From the NCBI RefSeq assembly GCF_021729075.1, contig NZ_JAJSAQ010000001.1:567997-631996 (forward strand): a stretch of DNA of 64,000 nucleotides, written 5' to 3'. A program made the translations under genes and the position numbers. The notes beneath the pieces are model-generated. The model worked only from the letters and a program-made list of their open reading frames with translations, was not told the DNA's origin and searched no databases. Positions 30,837-39,708 of this stretch are shown here, piece by piece (the stretch's first letter is position 1; the number at the start of each line of letters is the position of its first letter). The DNA is from Microbulbifer guangxiensis (GTDB lineage Bacteria; Pseudomonadota; Gammaproteobacteria; Pseudomonadales; Cellvibrionaceae).

Positions 30837-30932
30837 TTAACAGAGTTTTTTCTTCAGGCAAATAGCCCAGAGCCGAGCCCCTTGTGGGGCGGCGCGGTCT
30901 ATTCGGTCGAAGTGGCTTGATAACCTGTTCAC
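30837..30932 (-). CDS. 31-codon ORF (candidate leader peptide), copy A
   Basis: A GTG-started frame of 31 codons behind AAGGAGA (spacing about 5) and a plausible promoter. Copy B at 40556-40651 has exactly the same length and aligns without gaps, with 12 identical residues: positions 1, 3, 4, 6, 9, 12, 14, 15, 22, 24, 25 and 30, including RL at 3-4, Asp 9 and 12, AA at 14-15, Trp 22 and IC at 24-25. A transcription terminator follows. It could be a leader peptide of an attenuator, a small protein, or sequence conserved at RNA level only. No known peptide is recognised. Confidence 0.55.
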   Translation of the reverse strand: MNRLSSHFDRIDRAAPQGARLWAICLKKKLC

Positions 30933-30957
30933 GGTGTTCTCCTTGGGCAATGGGGGA

Positions 30958-30985
30958 ATTCTAGCGATTCACCGGGAATACGCAA
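30958..30985 (-). promoter_or_regulatory. Sigma-70-type promoter of leader unit copy A
   Basis: On the minus strand TTGCGT (30985-30980), a 16-bp spacer and TAGAAT (30963-30958), the latter extended to TAGAATTC. Copy B has TTGTAT, 16 bp, TAGAATTC at the matching place. Confidence 0.7.
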
Positions 30986-31195
30986 CGGACAAAATAGTCC
31001 AGTCGACAATTTGGCGCTTAATATTACCTGGCACGGCTCCCGGATGCTGAACACCAGGGTCACAAGCCTGACACAAGCTTCCCTGAGGGGAGTGAGTTAT
31101 GGTGTTCCAGTCGAAGAAAAATGCTGGATTACACTTCTGTATCCGGTTTACAGTGATTTCAGTGTCCTAGATTTTCAGTGCCAGTTGAGGGTTGC

Positions 31196-32566
31196 ATGTC
31201 AAACGATCTCGTCGATGCAAAAGTATCACCCACCGGGCAGTTTGCCATCCTGTCCAAGCACGAAATCCACAAACTGACCCATGACAGCCGTGGGCCCCAA
31301 TACCAGGCCTTTCGAAACTGCTCGCTGGCTGTCCTGAACAGTGGTGGCTATATGGATGACGGAAAGGAGCTGCTGGAGAGATACTCCGACTATGATATTT
31401 CCGTCATTCCCACTGAGCGGAGTGTCAAACTCGAGGTCAGGAATGCCCCGCCCAGTGCATTTGTTGATGGCAGGATGATTCGGGGTATAGCTGAGCACCT
31501 GTTTGCGGTGCTTCGTGACATCATCTACGTCAACAGCGAGATCACCGGTGATCCGCGCTATGACCTCGTATCGGCCCGCGGCGTGACCGACGCGGTCTTC
31601 CATATCCTGCGTAATGCCGGAACATTCGAGAGGGCCCGCCCGCCGAGGCTGGTGGTCTGCTGGGGTGGCCACTCCATATCCTCAGAGGAGTATGATTACA
31701 CTAAGAAAGTCGGCTACGAGCTTGCCCTGCGTTATCTGGATATCTGTACGGGCTGTGGGCCCGGGGCGATGAAGGGCCCGATGAAAGGGGCTACGATTGG
31801 CCATGCCAAACAGCGCGAGCGGCGTGGTCAATACCTTGGCATTACCGAGCCGGGCATTATTGCTGCGGAGGCACCCAATCCGATCGTCAACCAGCTGGTT
31901 ATCATGCCGGACATAGAGAAGCGCCTCGAAGCTTTTGTGCGCACCGGCCACGGAATCATCGTATTTCCGGGAGGTGCGGGTACGGCTGAGGAGATTCTTT
32001 ACCTGCTCGGTATTCTGCTGCACGAGGAAAATCGGGAACAACCTTTCCCGGTCATCTTTACCGGACCGGCCAGCGCTGCAGATTACTTCATTCGTATCGA
32101 CCAGTTTATTGGCGCCACGCTCGGCGAGGAAGCCCGATCGAAATACCAGATCATTATCGATGATCCCCCGGCAGTCGCACGACAGATGGCGGCCGGCATC
32201 GAAGATGTCCGGCAATACCGTAAAGACTCCGGCGATGCCTACTATTTCAACTGGCAATTGAAGGTTTCAACAGAATTCCAGAGGCCGTTCGCGCCGACCC
32301 ATGAGAATATGCGCAACCTCGCTCTGCATACCAACCAGGAACCCTACCTGCTGGCTGCCAACCTGCGCCGAGCCTTCTCCGGCATTGTTTCCGGAAACGT
32401 GAAGGATGAGGGAATTCGCAAGGTAGAGAAACATGGCCCTTACGAATTGTGCGGCGATCCCAAGCTGATGGAGAGCATGGACAAGCTGCTGGAATCTTTC
32501 GTGAAGCAGCAAAGGATGAAGCTGCCTGGTAAAACTTACACGCCCTGCTATCGGATCATTGCCTAA
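31196..32566 (+). CDS. ppnN: Pyrimidine/purine nucleotide 5'-monophosphate nucleosidase PpnN
   Basis: A 456-residue protein of the PpnN (YgdH) family, which cleaves nucleoside monophosphates to base and ribose 5-phosphate and, in E. coli, is activated by (p)ppGpp. The central LOG-type Rossmann domain shows CWGGHSIS near residue 162, TGCGPGAMKGPMKGA near 188 and the PGGAGTAEE motif near 261. N- and C-terminal regulatory domains are both present and the length equals E. coli PpnN (454). The ATG at 31196 has GAGG five bases upstream. It appears monocistronic and marks the return to core sequence after the tRNA array. Confidence 0.92.
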   Translation: MSNDLVDAKVSPTGQFAILSKHEIHKLTHDSRGPQYQAFRNCSLAVLNSGGYMDDGKELLERYSDYDISVIPTERSVKLEVRNAPPSAFVDGRMIRGIAEHLFAVLRDIIYVNSEITGDPRYDLVSARGVTDAVFHILRNAGTFERARPPRLVVCWGGHSISSEEYDYTKKVGYELALRYLDICTGCGPGAMKGPMKGATIGHAKQRERRGQYLGITEPGIIAAEAPNPIVNQLVIMPDIEKRLEAFVRTGHGIIVFPGGAGTAEEILYLLGILLHEENREQPFPVIFTGPASAADYFIRIDQFIGATLGEEARSKYQIIIDDPPAVARQMAAGIEDVRQYRKDSGDAYYFNWQLKVSTEFQRPFAPTHENMRNLALHTNQEPYLLAANLRRAFSGIVSGNVKDEGIRKVEKHGPYELCGDPKLMESMDKLLESFVKQQRMKLPGKTYTPCYRIIA

Positions 32567-33494
32567 ACATAAGGTGTATTTATCGCCTCAGGCGAATTCG
32601 GCGATACTCAAAATTATGCTAGTCAATCTCAGCTAGTGTGGTCACGATGAAGCCAGGCTGTCTTCCGACGTGGATCGACATTCCCAGTTGCGGGTTTCCG
32701 CCGGGATCTATGGGCACCATGCCCCAGCCCCAAATCAGCCATTCTGTGGTCTCCGGCTTATTGGATGATACCTGTGGACGGATCTCTATCGACCTGCCCG
32801 TCGAATCAGAGGCGACACGCATAGCCGCTGGCGCTGGCCAGGCCATCCGTTTATTCCTGCGGACTTACCTGTGCGGTGACCCGGAAGGGCCAAAGGCCTA
32901 TCGCGAGTTGAGCGAGGTCGATCACAGTCTGGTCGGGAAATTGCCTCGCAAGTAAGCTCGCCAATGTGCTGACACGCTGATGCCCCACGTTCAGGATGCC
33001 CATCTCTGCCATTCCCTCTACTCGGCATTCGCCGGAACTGAGCAAGGTGGGTCAACCAGAGCGTACTGTCAGCCCGCTTGAACAACGTCTCCTGGACTGA
33101 TCGCCGGAGCGGCCACAGGACACCAAGACAGCTTCAGATCCACAAGCTGGCCGACAGGAACGGCAGCCACCAAAGTAATACTCAAATGTGTGACCCGTCC
33201 CACCGCTGCAGTCAGCGCGCGGAGCGCTGTCCCCAATACCGCTCGGGATCTGTCAGCACTTTTCTCAGGGGGCATGGTAGACCCACAAGAGCTGGGCCAT
33301 TGTAATGATCATCGGGAAGTCTTCTGTGCCGTGCGGGCCCTTCACCTTATCCTGTACCGACTGCCGCGCTAATGCACTCAACTGCACAAAAAGCGACCAC
33401 AACGAACACTAAACAAACACCCAGGGAAGCCTTTCTTCCCCACCTGTGGCTCCTGCTCAAGAATGTCCCGGTAGGTCCCCAGCAACCCGCTAAT
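32567..33494. other. About 0.9 kb without a supportable gene
   Basis: Several open frames of 60-105 codons exist on both strands, but none has a Shine-Dalgarno sequence together with recognisable protein character. The longest, 32638-32955 on the plus strand, has no family resemblance. The stretch may be a decayed gene. Confidence 0.45.
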
Positions 33495-33508
33495 TGACCA
33501 ATTGGTCA
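33495..33508. promoter_or_regulatory. Perfect 14-bp palindrome upstream of the adenylate cyclase gene
   Basis: TGACCAATTGGTCA is a perfect palindrome, and the half-site TGGTCA recurs at 33519-33524. A TATAGT -10-like hexamer follows at 33545-33550, about 54 bp before the start codon. Palindromes of this type are typical operators of dimeric regulators such as TetR- or GntR-family proteins; the binding protein is unknown. Confidence 0.6.
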
Positions 33509-33603
33509 TGGATTAGACTGGTCATAAATCCGCCCAAGAACTGGTATAGTGCACTGACTCTCACCATCCGGGCACCGGACACAATAAGAAGGAGAGCCCT
33601 CCG

Positions 33604-35127
33604 TTGATCACAAAGGCCAAAGGCACCTTGCGGCACGCAGCCAGCGGTCTGCGGCTGTGCCTGATTCGGTTATTGCCCCGGCGCGTCCCGATTGCGGTCA
33701 AACTGGCACTTGTCATGACGATGCTGCTGGTGCTTGGCATGGCGAGTCTGGGCCTGTTCATCAGCGATAATCAGAATCGCCTGCTTCGGACCCAACTGCA
33801 TGAGTTCGGCAACACCATGGCTTTGCAGTTAGCAAAACTGGCCAGTGAGCCGATTCTCTCGGAAAACAGTCTCAACCTGCGCATGCTGACCACCAACCTC
33901 GGTCAGGATGAGAAAATTCTCGGTGCCGGTATTTACGCACGTGACGGCGAGCTGCTGTCGGCGACTGGCACCCAGCCAACTCTAACCGATTCGGCTTTCC
34001 AGGCTGCCGGGGTCCGGGCGCAACCATGGTTTCGGGAGTCAGCTGACGGGTCACGGGAGCGGCTGATCAGCTTTGTGGCCCCGGCGCACTATCTCGACGT
34101 CCAGGTCGGCTCTGTGGTGGTGACCTTGTCAGCCTCGCAAATGGATCAGGCCGCAACCAGTACACGCGATGCCATTGTCTACGCTACCCTGGCTATGACT
34201 GTGCTGGCTTCCCTGCTGGCCTACTGGCTCAGCCGGCGCCTGTCACTTCCGATCCACCATTTGATGAAAGCAACCCAGGCCATCGACCGCGGCAACCTGG
34301 CGATCCGGATCGATGAGCAACGTAATGACGAGATCGGCTATCTGTACCAGGGATTCAACAATATGGCCGCCGGCCTGTTGAGGAAGTCGCAGGTTGAGCA
34401 GGTCTTCTCCCGCTACGTGTCGAAGAATGTCGCCGACAAGGTACTGGCCAACCTGGATGAGATCCGACTGGTAGATCGGCCGATTGAGGCAACGGTGCTT
34501 TTCGCCGATATCACCGGGTTTACCGCGATGTCCGAGAAGCTCCAGCCGAGTCAGATCTCCGAGCTCTTGAACGAATATTTCTCCTATATTTCACACGCTT
34601 GCGCAATGTATGGTGGTGTGGTCGACAAGTTTATTGGCGACTGCGCAATGCTGGCCTTTGGAGTACTCGAGGAAGACAGCGACCACGCGTTCAACGCGAT
34701 CAGCTGCGCGGTGTTGATTCAGCAACTGGCTGCGCGTTTAAACGAAACACGGCGTGCCGAAGGACGCGCCGAAGTGCATTTCCGCATCGGCATCAACTGT
34801 GGTGCGATGCTGGCCGGCAACCTGGGTTCCGACGAGCGAATGGAGTACACCGTGGTCGGCGATGCAGTCAACTTGGCCTCGCGGTTGTGCGCCGAAGCCA
34901 AGGCGGATCAAATCATCATTCAGCAGAAAATGTTCAGCATGCTGGAACCGCGTATCAACGCAAAGTCTGAGCGGACACTGTCAATTCGGGGCAAATCAGC
35001 GCCGGTGGGAATCTATACCGTGCAGGACATCCATGCTGACGATCAGGCAAAGCTGCAGGCGAACCTGAAGGAAATCCTGGACAGCCGGCACAATCACCAG
35101 AACCGACAGGTTGTCATCCATGGGTAA
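33604..35127 (+). CDS. Membrane-bound class III adenylate/guanylate cyclase with HAMP domain
   Basis: A 507-residue inner-membrane signalling enzyme. A first membrane helix lies at about residues 31-53, a periplasmic sensing region follows to about 190, a second helix spans about 192-212, and a HAMP linker reaches about 265. The class III cyclase domain then starts with ATVLFADITGFTAMSEKL (metal-binding Asp near 302), contains VDKFIGDCAMLAFG (second Asp near 346) and YTVVGDAVNLASRL near 418. Such enzymes make cAMP (less often cGMP) in response to a periplasmic signal. The start is a TTG with GGAG about nine bases upstream; no suitable ATG lies before the first membrane helix. The stop overlaps the next gene by 8 bp. 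Confidence 0.86.
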   Translation: MITKAKGTLRHAASGLRLCLIRLLPRRVPIAVKLALVMTMLLVLGMASLGLFISDNQNRLLRTQLHEFGNTMALQLAKLASEPILSENSLNLRMLTTNLGQDEKILGAGIYARDGELLSATGTQPTLTDSAFQAAGVRAQPWFRESADGSRERLISFVAPAHYLDVQVGSVVVTLSASQMDQAATSTRDAIVYATLAMTVLASLLAYWLSRRLSLPIHHLMKATQAIDRGNLAIRIDEQRNDEIGYLYQGFNNMAAGLLRKSQVEQVFSRYVSKNVADKVLANLDEIRLVDRPIEATVLFADITGFTAMSEKLQPSQISELLNEYFSYISHACAMYGGVVDKFIGDCAMLAFGVLEEDSDHAFNAISCAVLIQQLAARLNETRRAEGRAEVHFRIGINCGAMLAGNLGSDERMEYTVVGDAVNLASRLCAEAKADQIIIQQKMFSMLEPRINAKSERTLSIRGKSAPVGIYTVQDIHADDQAKLQANLKEILDSRHNHQNRQVVIHG

Positions 35128-36208
35128 TCGCAAGTTAGCACTGGTTTGGTTTTTGCTGTTGCCCCTTCTCCCTGCGTGCAGTCTGATACCAGCACCGCAG
35201 CAGTCGCTGGAGGGCCTTCCATCCAGCACACTGCAAGAGGTACGCCAGCAATCCGCCGAGCTTGAGCGATTACAAAAGCTGGATGCTTCAACACCAGCCC
35301 GGCAACGACAGATCGATCAATTGCGTAGCAGTTTGCGCCAATTTGAGCGGGACGCCATCCGCACCGCGAAGCGACTGGAGAATCAGGGAGAGTGGCACGA
35401 CGCCGGACAGATTTTACAGGCCGCAACAGACGCACTACCCAATAGCCAGGCTCTCGGGGCCGCACGGCAACAATTTTCAGAACGGCGCCAGTCCCGTGAA
35501 GAGCGGGTACGTATGGAGCTGGCCATACAGCGCGGTGAACAGTTACTGCAAGAGGCTGACGCCTACCAGCGCTTGCGCCAACTCAAAGGCCCCGACGTTC
35601 TGACCTGGCTGGAATTGAAGAATTTCCACCGCAAATGTCGAGGCTCCGCACAAGAGCTTCAGGTTCAAGCACAACAGGCAGTGCAACGACAGGACTACAG
35701 CGCCGCTCAACGCGCCCTCAAGATCGCACGGCGTCTGTACGGCAATGATCTTCTGCAGGATCGAGGACAGCGCGAAGCAGTCGACCAGGCCCTCGCCCAG
35801 TTCAACCATAAACTTCGCCAGACGCAACAGCAGACTGCCAAGGTTGACCTGAAGAAGGATGACAAAGCTCCCGTCACAGAGTTACAGCAGGCGCTGGAGA
35901 CCGGTGACCTGCTCAGCGCGCGTCAACACCTGAACCAACTAGAGCAACATTCCCCGAAAAATCCGCAACTGCAGCCCCTGCAATCACAATTTCGCATTCA
36001 GCTGAACGCCCGAGTTGAAGCCGCGATCAAGCTGGGCAATGACCTTTACAGCGAAGGAAAAATCGAGCGGGCTGTAGAAGTCTGGCGCGAAGCCAAAGCA
36101 CTCGACCCTGATAATGTCGAACTGCTGACCAACATCGCCAGGGCCGAAAAAGTACTGGAAAACCTGAAGGTGCTGTCGGGACAGCCCGGGTCCCCACCTC
36201 AGGAGTAA
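35120..36208 (+). CDS. TPR-like repeat lipoprotein coupled to the cyclase gene
   Basis: A 362-residue lipoprotein: the signal peptide ends LLPLLPAC with Cys near residue 20. The mature part is almost entirely helical, rich in Gln, Arg and Leu, with coiled-coil character at residues 35-85 and TPR-like units such as GEWHDAGQILQAATDALPN, QDYSAAQRALKIARRLYG and GKIERAVEVWREAKALDPDNVELL. The ATG lies inside the end of the cyclase gene, so both are translated together. It may pass a periplasmic signal to the cyclase or help assemble an envelope complex; that is inference from the operon. Confidence 0.78.
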   Translation: MGNRKLALVWFLLLPLLPACSLIPAPQQSLEGLPSSTLQEVRQQSAELERLQKLDASTPARQRQIDQLRSSLRQFERDAIRTAKRLENQGEWHDAGQILQAATDALPNSQALGAARQQFSERRQSREERVRMELAIQRGEQLLQEADAYQRLRQLKGPDVLTWLELKNFHRKCRGSAQELQVQAQQAVQRQDYSAAQRALKIARRLYGNDLLQDRGQREAVDQALAQFNHKLRQTQQQTAKVDLKKDDKAPVTELQQALETGDLLSARQHLNQLEQHSPKNPQLQPLQSQFRIQLNARVEAAIKLGNDLYSEGKIERAVEVWREAKALDPDNVELLTNIARAEKVLENLKVLSGQPGSPPQE

Positions 36209-36648
36209 TCTTCAAGGCAGTGATTCATCGCTAGTGCAAGTTAGCTGACACCGGAGAACTTTGAGTAACGCAGTGAACATGCTTCGGGTGTGAGGCTAAA
36301 GAGGCATCCATTAATAGCTCCTCACTTCATCAACCCATTTCTGGACCGGACAGCAGATACGAAATGTAGAGGTCTACTGATCCTGGACGCCAATTTAGGT
36401 GGTAAAGTAGTCCCCTGCAACGAGCGAGTTCCACTCTCAAAGCAATCTCCAGCCAAAATTAAGTCTCTCACGAGGGACGACTGGGCTGGCTAGGAACACC
36501 CGCCCTCGTGCCACGTGGCTAGACATAAGCATTGCGCTGGGTACCGAGGTGTAACTACTGATAGAAGCCCGTAAATCTCAAACTATTCGATCGCACCAAT
36601 GTCTGTCCGTCGCCAGGCAACTAACAAACGACTAAGGTCGAGGGTCTT
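36209..36648. other. Intergenic region at the left end of the HSP90-TPR islet
   Basis: 440 bp without a credible gene. From about 36300 the base composition turns AT-richer than the flanking core genes. It includes the left copy of an imperfect flanking repeat (36311-36366). Confidence 0.5.
36311..36366 (+). repeat. Left copy of an imperfect direct repeat flanking the islet
   Basis: About 55 bp matching 42201-42257 next to tRNA-Pro(GGG), in the same orientation. Shared words in order are acttcatcaacc, tttctg and cagatacgaaa, with roughly three quarters of positions identical. The two copies bracket the TPR gene, the HSP90 gene, leader unit copy B and the IS element. Confidence 0.6.
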
Positions 36649-37767
36649 TTAATCAACCGACTCACCTGTTTGATGTTTCACGTTGATAGCACCCCCCAGA
36701 GATGACTCGCTCTTCGCTACCTTCTTGTGTAAAGCGCTTTCCAACTCGAAAATCTCGAGCTCTATACAATCCGGCTTACGCAACCTCTTTGCTCCATATT
36801 TTGCCGCCTCGAGGTGCCGGCTGGCCATGACAAAGTCTTCCGCATGAATTGCAATTTCAGCTGCAATCCTGTGCGTATCGGCCAAATAATACAGCGCTTC
36901 ATTTTTCGCCAAAACCTTGACAATACTCTCAAAAATACCTTCCATCTCAGCAAGGAATGGATTACGGCCTGCCCTTGTTAGATGGAGAATACACTCCGAC
37001 CATCTGGCAAAGTGGCAGGGATCTATATCCGCGAATCTGGGCAACAGATCCAGTGCGGCATCGAAATCTCCCAAATGGATCAAGCACAGCGCCTTGGCCA
37101 ACCTCTGATCAGTGGCTCTGGAAGAGCCAAACATTGAGGAGTTAATGTCCTTGACAAGCTCGTAAGCTTTTTCTATACGGCCTAGCTTTAAATTTGCGTA
37201 TGACCTCTGGCGTAATAGAACATCATCAGAAGTTTTTTTACGCGAGTACTGCTCAGCACAGAAGCGATCCGCCTCCTCATACTCACCGGAATCCATCAGT
37301 GCATCTGCATACTCCGCGGAGATACACTGAAAGCAGGGCCAGCTTGGATCGATTCTTGCCAAGGTTTCACCGGAAGCAGCCTTCCTCTCTGCAGCAAATC
37401 CAGGACCGTCCTTTATGGCATATGCGCTTGTCAGGTCCTGGATAGCGCAGACACTCTGAGGACAATCTCTGACATCTTCCCGGGAGGAGTACTCGACCAA
37501 CCGTACGGCCTCCTCCAACGCATCGTGACTCACATCCATACGGTGCAATATCCGGCTCTGAAGGCGCCAGTGTCTGAAATACACATTGAGCCAGGCGTTG
37601 TCCTGGCAAGCAGGCATGGCAAGCGCCTCATCGACCAGAGATTCTGCCACGTCATGGTCACCACTACAGATCTTTTCGGGAACTTCATCCAACAGATCAG
37701 CCAACCGCTCCTGCCCTTCATCCTCCAGTTCAATGGCAGCGCCATAAACCCATTTCCAAATATCCAT
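36649..37767 (-). CDS. TPR-repeat protein paired with an HSP90-family gene
   Basis: A 372-residue soluble protein with no signal peptide. Several helix-turn-helix units of TPR type are visible, for example MDSGEYEEADRFCAEQYSRKK near residue 157, KLGRIEKAYELVKDI near 192, HLGDFDAALDLLPRFADIDP near 231 and HAEDFVMASRHLEAAKYGAKR near 310. No enzymatic motif was found. Its ATG is two bases past the stop codon of the HSP90-family gene, so the two are co-translated. TPR proteins are classic HSP90 partners in eukaryotes, which makes a chaperone/co-chaperone or client-recognition role plausible. Codon use and base composition are more AT-rich than in the core genes nearby. Confidence 0.72.
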   Translation of the reverse strand: MDIWKWVYGAAIELEDEGQERLADLLDEVPEKICSGDHDVAESLVDEALAMPACQDNAWLNVYFRHWRLQSRILHRMDVSHDALEEAVRLVEYSSREDVRDCPQSVCAIQDLTSAYAIKDGPGFAAERKAASGETLARIDPSWPCFQCISAEYADALMDSGEYEEADRFCAEQYSRKKTSDDVLLRQRSYANLKLGRIEKAYELVKDINSSMFGSSRATDQRLAKALCLIHLGDFDAALDLLPRFADIDPCHFARWSECILHLTRAGRNPFLAEMEGIFESIVKVLAKNEALYYLADTHRIAAEIAIHAEDFVMASRHLEAAKYGAKRLRKPDCIELEIFELESALHKKVAKSESSLGGAINVKHQTGESVD

Positions 37768-37769
37768 AT

Positions 37770-39578
37770 CTATTTACCTCCCTCTAATACCTGTGTAAGC
37801 GCCTCAGAATACTCCCTGAAAACGCCCTCAATATCTGAATGGCCCTGTGGACCGCGAATAAGTTCGATCAGGGGCGCAAGCAGTTGAGCACCCAGCTGTG
37901 CCAACGGCTCCTGGACTGACAGCAGAAGCTGAACCACCTCACTATTGGCATTCAGGTGCAGCGTAAAAATCGGGCCGTCTTTCACCTCATCAGTGAATTG
38001 TCGAGCGAGCCTCAATGCAGCGCCGCCAATGCGCGCTTCTACCTCGCAAGATTCAATTTCACGCTTCAATTCCTGCTCCCTATCCCGCACAAAAAGAAAC
38101 GGCAGGAATTCTGGCGAGAACCGGCTCAAGACCACATCACAGTCGTCATTGCCAAACAGGACTTGCAACCGTTCTCGGCATTCTTCCCTACCAGTTTCAG
38201 GGCGCAACATCTCAGCGTCCCCCTCCCTGGTACCGAGAATCACAACCTCTCCCCGACGCTCATTGGCATATTTCCTGCAGAATGCAGTAACCGCATACCT
38301 AGAACCCGTTACGACCGGAACCTTGAGCGCCCGCAACAAGAGCGCCTCAAAGGGATTGCCCTTTTCTTTGTGGCTTATGTGTATCTTGCTTCCGGATCGA
38401 TCCAGGAGCTCCTTAAGTCTTAAATTACCGATATCTGTAGGAACGGTTAGCTCATCACATAGAACATCAAATAGGCGATCATCGCATAATGCTGCTCCCA
38501 GGAGAGTTTCATTATGGATCTTCATCACCTTTTTCCAGCTAACTGGATCAACCGAGGGAAGATTTGAAATCCCGTCAACAAGCTCGTTCCGGAGGATGGA
38601 AATCACCTCATCATAGTCGCGATTCTTTTTCAGGGACTCGCGACTTGCGGTAGGATTCAGAGAGTCACATTCCAGCACACATCCAATAAAACCAGCCCAT
38701 GCAGGAAGGAGTTCTCGCTCCTCATCAGAAATTTGCATTCCACGGACAAAGACCGAGACACTCCTCTGGTCATTAGAGGCATAGGACTTTATTCCATGAA
38801 TCCAGAACACACCCCTCACCGTGACCTCGCCAGAAGTTGCCTCAAACTCCCATGCACATATTGGTGAATATGGTTCCGCAAACTGGTCGGCAAACTTCTT
38901 TGCCAATATCCTTCGCCTAAGGGAACTCTGACCTTCCTGCCAAGGAAGGAAAAAATCATTGGCGAGTTCTCCCCCGACATATACGGGAATGCGCAATAAA
39001 CAGCAATATTTCTGCACAAGCCCCCAAACCAGCCAGTGATCACTGAGGTGCTCATACTCTTCTTTCAAATGAAGAACAACACGGGTCCCTACTGGCCTTG
39101 GAGCTGCTTGCTCAATCGTAAACGTTTGCCCAGAGCGAGTACTGAAATACCAAGCTTGTTCCGGTTCCTGCATGGAGCAAGTCCATACCTCGGTTTTATT
39201 CGCCACCACATAGGCAGACAAAAAACCAAGGCCAAAGTATCCAATAAGTCCACCTTCTGGCCTCTCTCCCCGGAACGTTCTTGTTTTTCCTGATCCTATC
39301 ACTGCCAGGTAATTCCGGATTTCCTCGTCCGTCATCCCAGCACCGTTATCAGTCACAGATAATGTACGGCGTTCACTATCGACCTCGACAGTCACTTTTC
39401 CATCGGAACCATCCCGAGGATTTCCTTCCTCGATCAATCGTCTGACAATGGAATCGTGTCCATTTTGTATCAGCTCTCGCACGACGACCTGCGGAGTTGA
39501 ATAAAGTGCGCCACCCAAGACATTGATTATCGACTCAATATCAACTGACGCCTTCCCTAACATTACTGACATATCCAT
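37770..39578 (-). CDS. HSP90-family (HtpG-like) ATPase
   Basis: A 602-residue HSP90-family protein. The N-terminal GHKL ATPase domain is intact: VVRELIQNGHDSI near residue 35 with the catalytic Glu and the Mg-binding Asn, SVTDNGAGMTDEEIRNYLAVIGSG near 75, and LIGYFGLGFLSAYVV near 111 as ATP lid. The middle domain has the catalytic-Arg loop as NPTASRESLKKNRD near 328 and continues to a diverged C-terminal region. It is close to HtpG in length but clearly diverged, so it is probably a second, specialised HSP90 rather than the housekeeping one. It lies in an AT-rich islet with a TPR gene behind it. The ATG at 39578 is chosen over a TTG two codons upstream. Confidence 0.84.
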   Translation of the reverse strand: MDMSVMLGKASVDIESIINVLGGALYSTPQVVVRELIQNGHDSIVRRLIEEGNPRDGSDGKVTVEVDSERRTLSVTDNGAGMTDEEIRNYLAVIGSGKTRTFRGERPEGGLIGYFGLGFLSAYVVANKTEVWTCSMQEPEQAWYFSTRSGQTFTIEQAAPRPVGTRVVLHLKEEYEHLSDHWLVWGLVQKYCCLLRIPVYVGGELANDFFLPWQEGQSSLRRRILAKKFADQFAEPYSPICAWEFEATSGEVTVRGVFWIHGIKSYASNDQRSVSVFVRGMQISDEERELLPAWAGFIGCVLECDSLNPTASRESLKKNRDYDEVISILRNELVDGISNLPSVDPVSWKKVMKIHNETLLGAALCDDRLFDVLCDELTVPTDIGNLRLKELLDRSGSKIHISHKEKGNPFEALLLRALKVPVVTGSRYAVTAFCRKYANERRGEVVILGTREGDAEMLRPETGREECRERLQVLFGNDDCDVVLSRFSPEFLPFLFVRDREQELKREIESCEVEARIGGAALRLARQFTDEVKDGPIFTLHLNANSEVVQLLLSVQEPLAQLGAQLLAPLIELIRGPQGHSDIEGVFREYSEALTQVLEGGK

Positions 39579-39679
39579 GCTCAACCACTTCCATGTGTCT
39601 CAATTATCTGCACAAATTTAACCGCATGTGCACCCACTTATTGGATGGGATTCTTTCTCTCTTTAGCGAAACGCGCCTC

Positions 39680-39708
39680 AATATTTTTCAAGTGTTTCGA
39701 AAAATATT
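39680..39708. promoter_or_regulatory. 10-bp inverted repeat upstream of the HSP90-family gene
   Basis: AATATTTTTC at 39680-39689 pairs perfectly with GAAAAATATT at 39699-39708 around 9 bases, roughly 100 bp upstream of the start codon. It may be an operator or a weak AT-rich terminator. CTTGAAA, the -35 element of heat-shock (sigma-32) promoters, overlaps it on the minus strand, but no CCCCAT-type -10 follows at the right distance. Confidence 0.45.

Noticed and set aside
32638..32955. 105-codon plus-strand frame after ppnN
   Set aside because: No Shine-Dalgarno sequence and no protein-like pattern; several frames of similar size overlap on the other strand.
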